64,000 bases of DNA from Brachypterus glaber (GCA_958510825.1 OY294044.1:101408893-101472892); one strand, 5' to 3'; positions 28,101 to 43,100 are shown, numbered from the stretch's first letter. Translations and numbers: made by a program. The notes: a model not told the origin generated them from the letters alone.

Positions 28101-31100
28101 TGTTTGTTTTTAACCTCGTACTATTCTACTTAATTAAGCATCCCCTAAGTCCAGGACTTGTGTGGGCTAGTAGTAGAGGGAACCACCGGCTTTAATTGAC
28201 TTTCGAACCAATATATCTAGGGAGTACGCCTTCGCCAAATTTCAATTATTAATTAACTGAAAAAGGCAATCGGCGCCAGTGAGGTTTGAACTCACGATCA
28301 TTAGATCAGTGTCAGGCTATATCGATGCCATTGACCACTGAGCTAAATCTCCCATAAAAAAGCTGTGCTTTAAATTTGATGCTCAACGTTACGTTAAGTT
28401 ACGTTTTTCTTCTAATCAAGTTTATCAAAAACATAAATTGGGTTTAAAAAACTTGAGTAGAAGAAAAAATAGGGTCACTCCGTCCGGTGGAAGTTCTGCC
28501 CCGGGATAAAGAAACTGTAGAAGAAGAAGTAAAAGACATGAGCGTAGAAGAAGAAGTAAAAGACATGAGCTTCAAATAAAAAACTCTGCTGATTAAGTAC
28601 TTTTTGAGTTGACTGAAAAAATTACAACTTTCAGGAAAATCCTGATATCTCCTAAACCAGAAGTAAAAATGTAAAAAAATAAAAAAGAAAATATGCATTA
28701 AAACTGCGGCAATAAGAAAGACTTTAATAATTTGATAAAAAGTTGCAGTGGCGTACCATGCAAGTCCTAGAAGATGAGGTAAAAAACATAGTTGTACATT
28801 ATTTGTTGCTGTTAATACGAAAAAAAAAAATTATCATTATTAAAACAAACAAAAGTAGAGAATATTTAAGCTAAAAAGTAAAAAAAGAAAATATTCATTA
28901 AAACTGCGGCAATAAGAAAGATTTTAATAATTTGATAAACAATTGCAGTGGCGTACCATGCAAGTCCTAGAAGATGGGTTAAGAAACATAGTTGTACATT
29001 ATTTGTTGCTGTTAATACAAACAAAAAAAAATAATGATTCTTAAAACAAACAAAAGTAGAGAATGTTTAAGCTTCAAAACAAAAAAAGAATCAGTCAAAT
29101 CCATTAATTAGTTTTCGAAATATTTGAATTTAAAAAATGTCAATTTTTTAGGTGTCCGAATTTAATGCGCGGCAGTGTATTTCCGTTGTACTAAATATGT
29201 AGAATAAATAAAAAAATATTCTACACAAGATTTACGGTTATATCAAATTGAAATAAATTCAATAATTTATATAAATGATTTAATTGAAAATTTAAACTTC
29301 GTACAGTTAATTAAAAGTGTAGCGTAAAAAATCAAAAGAAAAGTGAGCCGTGACGATTTATAATGCGTCGCAATTTTTAGTATATTCTAAACAACAAAAT
29401 ACTATAATATTTTTTCTAAATTATAATTATACAATAATACAGGCCCACAAAAAAGATTGTCTGTGCTGGGGTTGAGATCACCTATTCTTATGTATTTTGG
29501 GATTATGAACATGAATCTGTTATAAAAAAGGCACTTCATAGGCTCATTTTTTTGCTGCACTGAAATTGCAGATGAGATTTTCGCGATTTTAGACAGCTTT
29601 TTCAGTGTAACAAAAAAATGAGGGCAAAAGTTGCCTTTTTTATAGCAGATTCGTGTTCAGCATCCTCATCATCATCATTCTAGTTTGTTTGGTATATTTA
29701 AGTGCCTATGGCTCATTTAACTGATTAGGAGTTAGTTTGCATGGGGAACACCAGGCACGAAACATCAGGCACGAAACACCAAGCACTAAGCACCAAGCAC
29801 CGAGCACCAGGCACTGAGTACCAAGCACCCAACACCAAGCACCAGGCAACACGCACCCACGCACTACAAACACTACGTCTGCAGCAAATTTCCTTATTAT
29901 TATAACTAAACTATAACTAAAATACATAAGAATAGTTAGGTCTCAACGACAGTACAGACAATTTTTTTTTGTGGGCCTTTATACAGATGGGATTTTTACC
30001 ATTTTAGACATGAGCCCATGAAAAGTCTTTTTTATTAATATGTTGGGTGGAGAAGGTCTTTAGGAGAACTGCCTCAAATTAGAGTAATGATGACGAGCTA
30101 TAATGGAGATTTCTCCCATTAGATTAGACAGGGACAAAAGTTCTACCCAAAAAGGATAGAATACATACATACACTCCCACTTCCACCCAACCAAACAAAT
30201 TCTGTATTTGTTCTTTGTTGAACAAATACAATATTTACTTGGCCGGGCGAAAAGTGTAACTATATTAAAGAAATTACTGGCGCCATCTAAATTTTAGTAG
30301 AATTATCTTATTCTACAGATTCACATTAGCTTTGTTCGTTCGTGTCGCTCACTGTTACACTTTCCGGCCAACCAAATAAATACTGTATTTGTTGTATGAA
30401 AAACAAATACAGTATTTATTTGGTTGGCTGGAAAGTGTAGCACAAATGAGATAGAGATAGGGTAGACGTCTTTTGTTTCATAATTCTAGTTGTAGAGAGC
30501 TCCATTTATCTTGTACCTACTTTAAGCCTTTCTTTAACCTGCGAGGAGCGTAGAAATAAAGAAAAATAAAAGGTTTATAATTCAAACTGAACGTGAACAG
30601 TTAAGAATATATACATCTAATTTTTATAATTAAATTAGTTAATTCTGCACACACCACTTGGTCTTCCGGGTATCCGGGATATTAATTTTCCAGCACCGGA
30701 TTTTACTATTATGACTGAATTATCAATATTTAAATTTATAATTTCATGATGTAAGGTAATTTGGGGTAAATGCGTCAAAATTAAACCACCACCAAATTTT
30801 CAATACATTTTCAAAGTTGATTTTCTCGCGAACCACTAATCTGATTTTGATGATTATTTTTTTGAAATGTGGGTTTATCCCTAAGTTATAATATTGTAGA
30901 ATTTATTATTTAAATTAGTAAGTAAATCGAACTATAGCGATATCTCTTTTAAACAACTTGTGTTATTATTGTAATTTTTCCAACGACCTAGTTAGTAGTT
31001 AGTGCCTATTTCGCACCCGTTGCCTATGACAACGGTTGGGAAGTGACAATCAGCTGACTTTACATATCTGCTGTCAGTAAATTAGTAAACGTCAAACACA

Positions 31101-34100
31101 TAACTTCAAATTGACAAAATAATTAAAAGATTTTTTTATGTTTAGGTGTGAGGTCGTAGGAAAAATAGTATACGCACCTCGACGAAAACCATTTTCTGTG
31201 CACATCGAGTTCTTTTTTTACTCGACTGCGCCTTGTGCACTAAAAACTAGGTTCGCGTAGTCGGTGCGTAAGGGAACGTTCAAGTATTACGTAACGCAAA
31301 TTTTGATCATTTTGGACCCCCCCCCCTGTAACGCTATTTTGCTATACCATTAACATGGGCGTAACACTCCAAAATGACCCCCACCTAGGAGCGTTACGTA
31401 ATACTTGAACGCTCCCTAATATACTATTGTGTATTTTAAACTAATTTATAGCTCTTTACAAAATTTTAGTCTTTTATAATATTTTACAATATTTACAAAT
31501 ATTTACACAAGTATTAAAGCCTAGTAAAATTGGTAAGGTAATTTTACATTACTTTACATTCATTTTTTACCGTGTACAGTTTAAGTTTTCTTAGTTAGTC
31601 CTTAGTTAGTCCTTAATGCTTGTTTAGCATCAAAATTGAATTTTTTAATAAAAATGTTACCTTAAAATTATAAAAACAAACGAAAATGCTATAGGCTGCG
31701 TTACTAAAAAAATTGTTTAAATTTTCTTAATCTTCGTCTATTTTTCACCAAAAATTATAATTTTTAACAATGTAACATAATAATTATTAAGTGTTAATAA
31801 TATAATATTATAATTATTTAAAAATAAATTTTTAAGTTGAAAAACCAAATTTAAAAAAGTAGATAAAAATAAAAAAATAAAAAAGCAATTATTTTTAAAT
31901 TAATCAATTTTACGTAAAAAAATTTTCTTAACTTCTACTATGAAGCATATTTACTATGTAACTAGCATATATATCGTCGCCTCCCTTACAAAGGGGCTTA
32001 TCTCAAAATGACACTTAGGGAACGTTCAAGTATTACGTAACGCAAATTTTGATCATTTTGATCCCACCCCTGTAACGCTATTTCCCTATACCATTAACAT
32101 GGGCGTAACACTCCAAAATGACCCCCACCGCCACCTAGGAGCGTTACGTAATACTTGAACGTTCCCTTATACATAAAGTGACATGCTCATTGGCAAATTA
32201 ATAGACAGTATTTTGCATCAATACATTTTAAGATAAACCCCTTTGTAAGGAAGGCGACGATACGTAACTAGTAAATCTTCACTGTTTGTTTTTCTTTAAT
32301 TCATAATACCTAGTTACGATAATTCAAAGTGTGGTTTATTTGGATATAAAATGTCTCGGATTATATACCACAAAAACTATTCCATATCCTTATGATAAAA
32401 ATACCATATATTTGATTTAAGCAATTATGTTTTTCACGTGTTAAGGTAATATCAAATGTGGTTTTGATTATAATTATTTGTTCTAAATAGAATAAAAATA
32501 TATAAAAATTGTCTGCTTAAATTTCACAATAATTTACATAAAATTGATAAAAATAATGATTTCTGCGAATTTTGTAATATCAAATTTAAAGGTAAATGAA
32601 ATATATTGTGAAATATAATTGAAAAATAATTTTATCACACTATTCATGACAATTTCGTAGTTACTTTTAAAATGATAAAGCAACGAATAATGACACTTCG
32701 CAACTTTTTGCAGTATATGAAATTCAAAACTTTTTAACAAACTGGTCCAATAAAAACCTTGGTTGAAGCCCTTAACTTCAAAGACTGTACTACCTAAAAC
32801 TTCTGTCTCACCATGCTCCTTATGCCATAAGGCTTATGGTTTTCAAGCGAACGGAACTTCTTGTCTCAAGTGTTGATAGTCTCTATTTTCGAGAAAAAAT
32901 AGTATATTACGCACCGAGTACGCGAAACTAGTTTTTAGTGCGAGAGTGCGTTTTTAAAAAAAGCAATCGATGTGCACTGAAATAGTTTGCGTCGAGGTGC
33001 TTATACTATACTACGACCTGACACCTAAACATTAACAAAAAAATATATATCTTAAAATTAGTTTGTCAGTTTGAGGTTATGTGTTTGACGTTTACTAATT
33101 TTCTGACAGCAGATATGTAAAATCAGCTGATTGTCACTTCCCAACCGTTCTCATAGGCAACGGGTGGGAAAAAGGCACTAATTATTAACTAGGTCGTAGG
33201 AAAAATAGGTTTCTTTTTGTCTTCATCATTTTTCGTCGATTAACTTCTTATCTAGCGAGAGTCTCGATGATTAACTTCTCGTCTCGTCTCGCGAGATACT
33301 TGATTTTTAACTCTCGACATTTGGCAGAGTTGGTTGACCTTAAAATCATCAAAACATCCTCACAGTAGGCCAAACTAGTTTTAATATTTAGTCTCTATTT
33401 CTGAAGTTGTGTGTATAGAACTTACTTAAAACCTGTAACTTAAATGTTTTAAGTGGTAGTTGTACGAAAAGTACAAAAATTTAATCAAGAATCTCGATTC
33501 TTGAACAAGAGTATTGACTTTCGATGACTTGATTCTTATCTTGTCCAAGTTTTTAAACTACAGTCTTGTCTTAATTTTTTATTAAATGAAGACGGAAATG
33601 TGTGGCGGAAAGGAAAAAGAGACTCTTTTCGGCAATTTCCGGTTTTTAGTTATTGATATTTTTTTAATTAAGCTCTAAATTCTGAACAGTTTGGTGCAAA
33701 AATCATGTCTCTATGATTTTTTTTTTAAATTACGGGTATGTGAATGTTATAAAATGAAAACGTGAGTTTTGAGAAAAACACACTTAATTCAAATTCAAAA
33801 CAACACAGAATCTTTATTTTTTACATTTAAGAAATAATTAAGGGTTGAAAGAAAGGGTTTTTGTAATCGATTACAACTTGTAAAGGACAAACTTAATAAT
33901 AAAGGCCTATCCAGAAGCCTACATAAGAACATAAAACATAAGAATGCGGTGCCGTGATTGGCTTACAAGATACATGGCGGCACATCAAGCCAATCAAGGC
34001 ATCGCATTGTTGTGTATTACGTTCTTATGCGAGCCTGTGGATATGCCTTGAATCTCAAAAATCCGAAAATTGATAATTTTACCCAAACTACTAATTTTGA

Positions 34101-37100
34101 CTCTACTGAAAAATTGACATCGCCGACAAAGTCCTTTTTTCCTTTCCGCCTCACAAATATTTATTTTTTGATTATCGTAAAACATAAATTAAAACTTCAC
34201 CGAATAAAAATACATGTTATAAATTAAAAGACAATATTCACTAAATATGCAGCTCTTTAAGATGAAAAATGTCAGATGGAAAATCCCGCCAGTCAACTTT
34301 CGGCGGCAGAATACGCCACTGCCATTTTCTGTTTGTCCATTTTGGTTCATTGCAAAGATTGTTTATAAAATAAAAAGACAAAACAACAAAACAAAAAGCA
34401 ATTTAAGTTCGATATCTCTTTTATTGTGTTAAAATTAGATTCATTTTTAACAGAAAATAAATCTCAAGTTAAATGAACTTCGTTTTAATCTCGCAAGAGC
34501 CGAGGTCAATAACTAAATAAAACGATATTGAAACATGGTTAAAAATTATTTTAGTCTTAGTCAGGGCCGGGTCAGGATCCTTCGCTCAGGGACTTTGGGG
34601 GTGGTTTGGTCAACAGAGAAATCAAGATTTCTTGTCTTGGTCTTGTTTAGATTTCGGAACAAAGGTCGAGTTTTTAAATTTTGAGAGCCTTTAACTAGAA
34701 AACAAATGTTTAGAAAAAAGTTTTTTTTTCATGAAATAAAATGGTTTACCCTGGGAAAAATATAGAGGTCGCTGGCTAAATAGTAACATTATGAAAACGT
34801 TGTGTATTTTTTTGAGTTTTTTGTAAATAATATAGATTCCTTGAGTAAAATACATAAAAAATTTTATAAAGTGTAACACTGTAGGAGCAACCGTTTAAAA
34901 AAGGAATTAAAAGGAAGTAACATTTCGTGCAACCAAAAATTTTACTTTTTAAAAGGCTATTACTCCTTTAAAATTAAATTTAGTTATTTCGGTAAACAAC
35001 ACTTTTTTCTTTAGAGAATTGCCCTGCAGCATTAAACTTTTATTGGTGCTTTTTTTGTCCAAACTGGTTTTTCCTGTTTTGTGATGTGGAATAATTTTCT
35101 TTATTTAATGCCACTAGTATGTGTATGTGAATGATCAATCGATATTTTTGTAGCATACAGAGCGGTCCAAAAGTCACCCCCCCCTCTTAACTTTTGAACC
35201 AGTTGAGATATCGACTTCAAATTTGGAACTTTTAAATAAGACAACTTAAACTATCTTTTAGCATATATTTAATACTTTCAGCTCTTAACTTAAAATATAG
35301 GCATGGGGGCACATTTTTTTTAAATGGAAACGGGAGTCGTGTAATAAATCTTTTTAAAGCTTATAAAATTCTCCATTTAACTTCATATTTTTAAATTAAA
35401 AAAAAAAAAAATGGGTTTAAAATGGTGTTGAAAATGGGTATTAATGTCAAAATTCCTCTAAAAAAAACAAATATTTTTTTAAATCATAAAAAAATGTTAA
35501 TTATACTTTTAAACTAATTTTAAATAAATAAAAATTTATAAAAAAAAACTTAAAAAATCGAATGTTTTAGCACAAAAAATTGAAAAATCAAAACCTTAAA
35601 AAATATTTTTAAAAAATTTAAAAATGTTAGTTCGAATATAGAATTTATATAAGCTTTAAAATGATGTATCACACGATCCCCCTTTCCATTTAAAAAAATG
35701 TCCCTCCATGTCCCCCTGGCCACATTTTAAGAGCTGAAAATATCAAATATATGCTAAAAGATAGTTTAAATTGTCTTATTTAAGAGTTCTAAATTTGAAT
35801 TCGATATCTTAACTCGTTCAAAAGTTAAAAGGAGGGGGGTGACTTTTGGACCGCACTGTATAATCTTGACTTCGTCTCATATTTAATAAAATCGTCAATT
35901 GACTTTTGGGAATATATTTTTTTTTTAAACCTGCATTATTGTAGGCTTCTTTTTTTTGTGTAAATCCGGTCGTGACGTAATTTATCCTCCAGGAATAAAT
36001 AAGCTATAGTTAGATTTACAGAAAAACATGCATTTTACTTTTTACGATAAAATTTATCTGTTGGACAATGTCCTTCAAATAATATAATTTTTATTAAAAC
36101 ATTATCATTTAATTTTTCCACAAAAACAGGATGCGGGTAAAAAATTGGGTAATTTAAAAATTTGTAATATTGTTTTCATTTATAAAAAAGTGGTTAACCA
36201 AAATTTAAACCTATTATTGCTTTATATACGGCAATAATTGTGGTTGAAGCTTTCGTAAGAAAATAGAAGAGAAAACTCCATTTTTTTAAGTGCCTGAAAA
36301 ATTTCACAATTTTACTATTATGAGTTATTATGGGTTATTTTGGTTATGGGTTAATTTAAGGGTCTATGGGATTATAGGAATTTTCATAGTTATGGTAGAG
36401 TTCAACTAGGTACCATAAGTACCAAAATATAAAAGTTTCCAAACATTTAATGTTTCCAATATTTTTGCATATTAGTGTTATACGAGGTTACATAGAACTC
36501 TTATCTTGCATGATTTATATAAATAAATAAATCAAAATTAAACAAAAAGTAAATAAGTAATGATGAGTAATTTAACATAAATCCTTTTTTAAGGTCAATA
36601 ACTCATTTAAATGTGAATGCGTACGAACAGTGCAGTACTAACATTAAATTTTAAATTCAAATAGCATGTTTTAAAATGTCCAGATGCAAATTTTAATTAA
36701 TGAATACAAAAAAATATAATTAGAAAAACTTTTTATTAGAGGTGCCGCTACAGGGAGAAGGGAAAAAGTTGGGAGCCACTTTTGAGTTGGAAAATCGCAA
36801 TCTTTTGACAAAAAAAAAAAAATAAGTAATCAGTTTTTCAATCGTCTATTATTATCAAAGGTCGGATCGAAGTAGCCATGCAAAAATAAGAATGTTAAAA
36901 AACTCTTTTTTCAAGTAAATAGAGACTTTAAACTATTGTTCACCAATGTGTCGACGCTGTTAATACTCAGTGTCATGGTCCATGACTCATGGAGAAGGAC
37001 TTATTTTTTTTTGAAAATTTTCTCTTTTCAAAAAACGAACAGTTAATACAAAAATATTGTTTTTTTAATTAATTATACGTTTTTTGAAAAGGGAAACAAA

Positions 37101-40100
37101 AATTTAAAGTCTTTCTCTATGAGTCATGGACCATAACCAAGTGACTCACTGAGTATTAACAGCGTCGACATGCCATTCCGCTTGGTGAACAATAGTTTAA
37201 AGTGTCTATTTACCTAAAAAAGAGTTTGATTGGCTAGGGAATCTCGGGGGATCTTGAATTCAAAGGGCGACAGTACACTAAAATTTATTAAATTTTTATA
37301 TAAAATACGAAATTAATATTATGAAATCCAACTTTTGCAGATTTTAGGTGATTATTAAGCTTATTTTGATATATAAGTGCACAAAAAGCGATTTAAATAG
37401 AATGCATTTTACACACTAAAAGACCATCAAAAATTTATTTTTAGAAAAAAAAAATATATTGAGCTTTTAACTTAAAGTAGTCATAACAACGATAATTTTT
37501 AACAAATTTAACTAAAATTTTATGTATATATAAAACAAATATTGCAGAATGTGATACTCTTATATATTTTTCTGAATTCTATAGGGGACTTTTGGCCAAT
37601 TTTAGAGAGCTCCTGGCCCATAGTGTAAAGGCAACATATACATGATAATTTATCATAGATAAAAGTTCTTCTGTGCTTTTCTATTGGGTAAAATAACAAA
37701 ACTACTGAGCTATTATTTTTAAATAACAATTCTTATTTGTTTATTAAGTCATTAAACTCCGCCTTTGCGGTTAATAATTTTTTCGTGATATCTTTATTTT
37801 TTTATCGTTTTGTTTATTGTATTATTACCAGTTGCGAAAATCATTCCGAAATACATCGTGTTTTTTCTACAGTTAATCTTTTTAGTTTTAGAGTTTGTGT
37901 TAAACTAATTTATTTTTGTTTTTGGATCATTGTTATCGATTCGATCTAGAGATATGATGTTTTCATATGAAAACAGCATATGGGGAGTTTGGAATTATCC
38001 ATATAGAAATTATGATAATACTTTAGGGTAAATATTTTTTTTTTGTTATTTTTCCTACGACCTAGTTAGTAGTTAGTGTCGATTTCCCACCCGTTGCCTA
38101 TGACAACGGTTGGAAAGTGACAATCACCTGATTTTACATATCTGCTGTCAGAAAATTACTAAACGTCAAACACATAACCTCCAATTGATAAACTAATTTT
38201 AAGATATTTTTTGCGTTTTTTTGATGTTTAGGTATTAGGCCGTAGGAAAAATAGTATACGCACCTCGACGCAAACCATTTCAGTGCATATCGAGTGCTTT
38301 TTTACGAGGCACTAAAAACTAGGTTCGCGTACTCGGTGCGTAATACTACTACTATTAGTAATAATAGAAATAATAGTCTATTACTGTAAAATTAAAGCTT
38401 TAATTAAAAAGTATAAGGTGGATTGGGGAAAATGTGACATATTTTTTAAAATAGTTTTGAAACATATAAACCAGTTTAGTTAGCACAGCCATACGGGTGC
38501 TTCTAGAATCCTAAACTTTTTAATGTATATACAATATTTTGGATAATAATTGGTATATATTTAGACAAAAAATCCTAGTATTTTAAAATTATATAATTCA
38601 ATTTCAGTAGTTTAATTCTGGGATTATTTTGTTACATTAAATAATTTAATAATAAACATTTATGCATAAATATAAAAATTTACAATTAAAAATAAACCAA
38701 AATTAAACTTATAGACAGACATGTAGTTTACTTTTTACCCCCTCATGATGAGGCCCATTTCAAAGATAGTTTATTTTATGCATTACATATTATTATTCGA
38801 AATTTAAATTTTTATCTCCTTTAATTAAGATCTGTTGTACCAGTTCAAAAGGTAACCCTGTACACATTAAATTTTGCCTGTGAGCAAGATATACAGTTGC
38901 ATCAGACTAAATATTTTTCAGCTTATTTCTTGTCTCTTGAATAAAATTTGAGGCTAAACCGTTTGACTATCGATTACCCAATGCCAATATTTTAGACGGT
39001 GACCTTTGCGTGTTACATTGCGCATCCTACATTTTGAAAAAGAAATTTCCTTTTAAGCCAATCCTTTGAAGATTTTCAACTGTTAGTATGGGTATTTAAA
39101 GGATATTTATTTTAAAACTGAGTTGCGTTTGACCCACTTATTTTTAAAACTAGTCGTGAAGATATAATGCTACGCATTCCATCACAGTGGATTACATTTT
39201 CCCAAATACATAAATGCAAGTTAAAATTATTTAAAAGCCGCTTAACACGTAGCAATTTGTGCGCAAGTTTGATGCTATGCAAGTTTGTTACAAGAATGAT
39301 TCAGTGACTGCGCATGCCTTCAGGCAAGTTTGAGGCCATTTTCGTGCCATCAAATTATTTAGAACATGTTCTATTTTTCGGCGATTTTCACGCAAGTTTT
39401 ATGGTTATTTTCGTGGTTCCAAACTGGAAAAAAAGTTACCAAATCGATTTCATTTTACTAATATAGTAGTAACATGTTAATAATTATTATTATTAATAAT
39501 AGGTCGCTCTGTCTAACTAAAAAACTTCCTTACAAAAGCAAATGATAGGTTATGTTTTTGTCAACAAACCCAGAGACACGTAAAAATTGTTTGGTTGGCA
39601 GCACTGTTTACCTTGCAATATATAGCACCAATCTTGCTCTGTGAAAAGGCAAATCAATGTCCAATTGTCCTCATGCTATATCTGGCAGCAAACTTGCATA
39701 GCATCAAACTTGCGTACAAATTGCTCCATGTAAAGTGGTCTTAAAACATAAAATATAGTATATTGTTTTACTAAGAGGAAAAGTGAAGCTTTATTTACTA
39801 GTCTGTAGAATTTACGGATGACGCGAAGCGGAGTCCGGAATCTACAGACGAGCTAGCTTAAAGGGTACAAGAGATTAACTAAAAACTTTATTTTATTACA
39901 ATTTTAAAGAGCCGTAGCTCCCTTAGGTCTCATTTCCGGACCAAACTTTATAGCAGCTTTTTTTCATATTTTTTAAGGTAGAATCCTTGTTTGGACTTGT
40001 ATATTTTTAAATTAGTTTGGTTGCTATACTTTGACGCACGGATCTGTGGCTACGGGAAATATGTTTAGAATGTGTGTGCAAGTGGGAGGCCCGTTGCAGG

Positions 40101-43100
40101 CACGCACGCCTTATAACGCTTTTGACGGAAAGAAGAGAGCGCGAATGATTCCTCCCTCTTTCATCGGAGACTTTGTTTCATATGGAGAACTATATTTGTA
40201 GTAATTATGACATTTTTGATTTGTAACATTATTTTAAACTCCTTTCTCTTCATTAGAAAATTGTCATATTATATAAAAAAAAACATTGAATGTAACTTTT
40301 AAACGACGCACTATTTAGGATAGGTTAGTAAACCCAAACTTTATTTACCCATAATATTTTTTTGTCGCGATAACTGACACTGATAACGCATTTGAATTAA
40401 AATACTAAAAAATATGTTTGTAATAAAAACATGGGGGAGATAAAACGACGAGACTGTATACCAAATATGTACATTTTATCATTTTGTCAATAGAAGAAAA
40501 AAACATTGTCCGAAAGAAAAGGTTTATTTTTACAGCCCTAAAAATGGGAAATTCACAGAAAGTCATAATTTAGTCACAATTTTGGACTCGATGGGTGTTA
40601 TAATCACAGTATATGTAAGCATAACTTTAATTGTTTAAATGAGACACCCTAAAGAGTATTTCTGGAAATTGTTTTTAGTAAAATAGACTGAGAATTAGTT
40701 ACCATAAAAGTAACTGATCGATTTTGTTTATCTGAAATCCCATTAACAACATTAACAATAACAAAACAATGCATGTTTACTGTAAAAACTTGTTCCTACT
40801 CAACAACTAAAGTTCCCAGCAAACACACCAGCAATGGGCCGGCAACGGCACAATGCCGTAAGCCGATAAAGAGTCATCGGTCCGTTGACGACATGCCATT
40901 ACCGGCCCGGTAATGGAAGTGTCGCACAAGCCGATAACTGGCCGGTAACGGCAAGCCGATAACGGGCCGGTAATGGCTAGCCGGCAGACTTTTGGTTGTA
41001 GGTTGGATCAGTATTTTACCATGGAATAAAAAAGAACGATAATATCGATCGTTTTAGAATATTATTCTGAATAAGTTTTTATATTTTAGTACCTACGGAA
41101 CCTTAACGAGCTTCTTTTCCGCCCTGGGATCTTAAATGCGACTTAAATGCAAGTGAATTAATTGTTAATTTAGTATTTAATAAAAAAAATGTAATTACTT
41201 ACTTTTTATCTTCAAAAATCATTATTAAGAATTGTAAATAAACACATGCCACAGAAAATTTTCATTAATGAACTTTAAAGTTATAATTATTACTGACGCA
41301 GCAAAATCACAACACAAGAGGCCAGTTTGAGTAGAAGCTTTCGGAGCATAGTTCTATCTCTTTCTAACTACTTGTTTAAAAGAGATAGAACTATGCTCCG
41401 AGCGCTCCAAGCTTCAACTTAAACGGCCCTAAGAACACAACCCGCGCAAAACTTGCGCATGCGTCTTGACTTCTTCTCCTTCTACGCAAATTCATATTTT
41501 AAATTGGCGTTGTATCGTCGGCCACAGATCGGTCCTTTACAGGCTAGCCGATAATCGACAAGCCAGCAATGGGCCAATAATTATTTATGCCGATTATCGT
41601 ACGGTGGTTGGCTGGGTTGCTTAAAATACCACATACAAAATTGTTTATTTAATACAGTAACAAATTTTCATTGTAGGTTATCAAGTAATTACATAATTTA
41701 AATTATGTTAAAAGATGCAACTTTTCTTAAGGAGTTGCATGTAAAAGAAACTAAGAAATAAGTGTGTTCTTAAACAAAACTGCATATTTTCTTCTGGACG
41801 GACCTATTTTATCATTTTGTCAATAGAAGCAAATTATATTATTTGAAATCCTTGAACTTCAATTTTATCTATCGATTTTTCTGCAACTAAGTAAACCAAC
41901 TTTTAAAAAGAAAAGTTTCCTATTACGCCCGATTACACACCATTCGTATTACTAATATTCACCTATTTGATATTTTTGCGAACAGCAGAAGCTTATTACA
42001 TTTGTCTATGTGGTAAACGCAATGAATTAGATTGGGGGGATCAGGATTTCAATAAAAATAAGTGGTGACACTGTGGCAGCCATTGTTTTCCGCGATGGTT
42101 AAATTTTTTCACGCTAGGTGGTGCGATATGGCAACTTAATGAGAATTTTATCTTTCAAGTGCTTTCTGGTGATACTGTTTGTTTTTTTTAGTATTTCAAT
42201 TTTTTACACTAGGTGGCTGATTTGGTAACTAATAGGGAATTTTATTTTGAGTGCTACTGCTACTGTTTACATCCTTTAAAATTGATTGAAATTTTTTGAA
42301 AAACTTCCGCCATTTTGTTTTTTTTAGCCAAAATATGTACTTCTAGCTCCGGCTACAGCGAATTCAATACTGAATAATATCCTGTTTAGAATATTTTTTT
42401 TAGTCGATCCATTTTTTTTGTATTCTTTAAACATAAATAAACGTACTTACAAAATTTCACAGTCATATCTTTTTCTTTCTATGTAAATTTAATGAATTGA
42501 TAATTATCAACAACAAAACAAGAAACTTTCCGACCCGGTCCTGCGTGGAACAAAACACAAACAGCGAGACATAATAGTAATAATGCAATCTAAGCCGCCC
42601 TTGTCCCACTTAACAGTATTTTTGCATGTACCAGAGAAATACATTGACACTAATTTCTACCCAGCAATTTAACGGAAATTGTACAGCAATTGTTTAGTAT
42701 AGCCAACTTTAACATGTATAATTTTGGGGTAACCATGTTGACAACTTTATTATATTATTAGCAGACGTCGGAGATAATCGAGCATGAGCTTAGCATAAAT
42801 TCAACACTGCAATGCACTGATTAGAACCGACCACAAGACGGCTGTCCCCACTCTACAATAACGCAACGCGAGTGTATCTTTGATAAAAGCTAAAAAAGAT
42901 GACAAAAGATAACTCATAGCTGGCAGATCACCGGCTTATGATTATTAGGTTTATGCCGCGGTACACTGTAAAAAATAGGTGCTAATATTAAGATTAAATT
43001 ATAAAATTCATATGATTTAAATCGAATTATTTATTGTTTTATAGGAAATTTAACTGAATCTTAAAATTTAGCCCTTTTACGATGACGACGTAATATTCTA

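Larger units (their letters stand above)
27726..29177. mobile_element. Foldback element CACCGCGCATTAAA, with SINE insertion
   Basis: TA, then caccgcgcattaaattccgg, and the inverted end aatttaatgcgcggcagtg, then TA. The inner arm gcatggtacgccactgcaac occurs inverted twice (near 28741 and 28945), so one arm has been duplicated. A SINE of 267 bp sits in the left half. Confidence 0.85.

Noticed and set aside
29743..29865. CRISPR-like array
   Set aside because: Units are 7-9 bases with no spacers and the host is an animal; it is a minisatellite.
33958..34227. 89-codon ORF
   Set aside because: Reads through a foldback arm; no domain.
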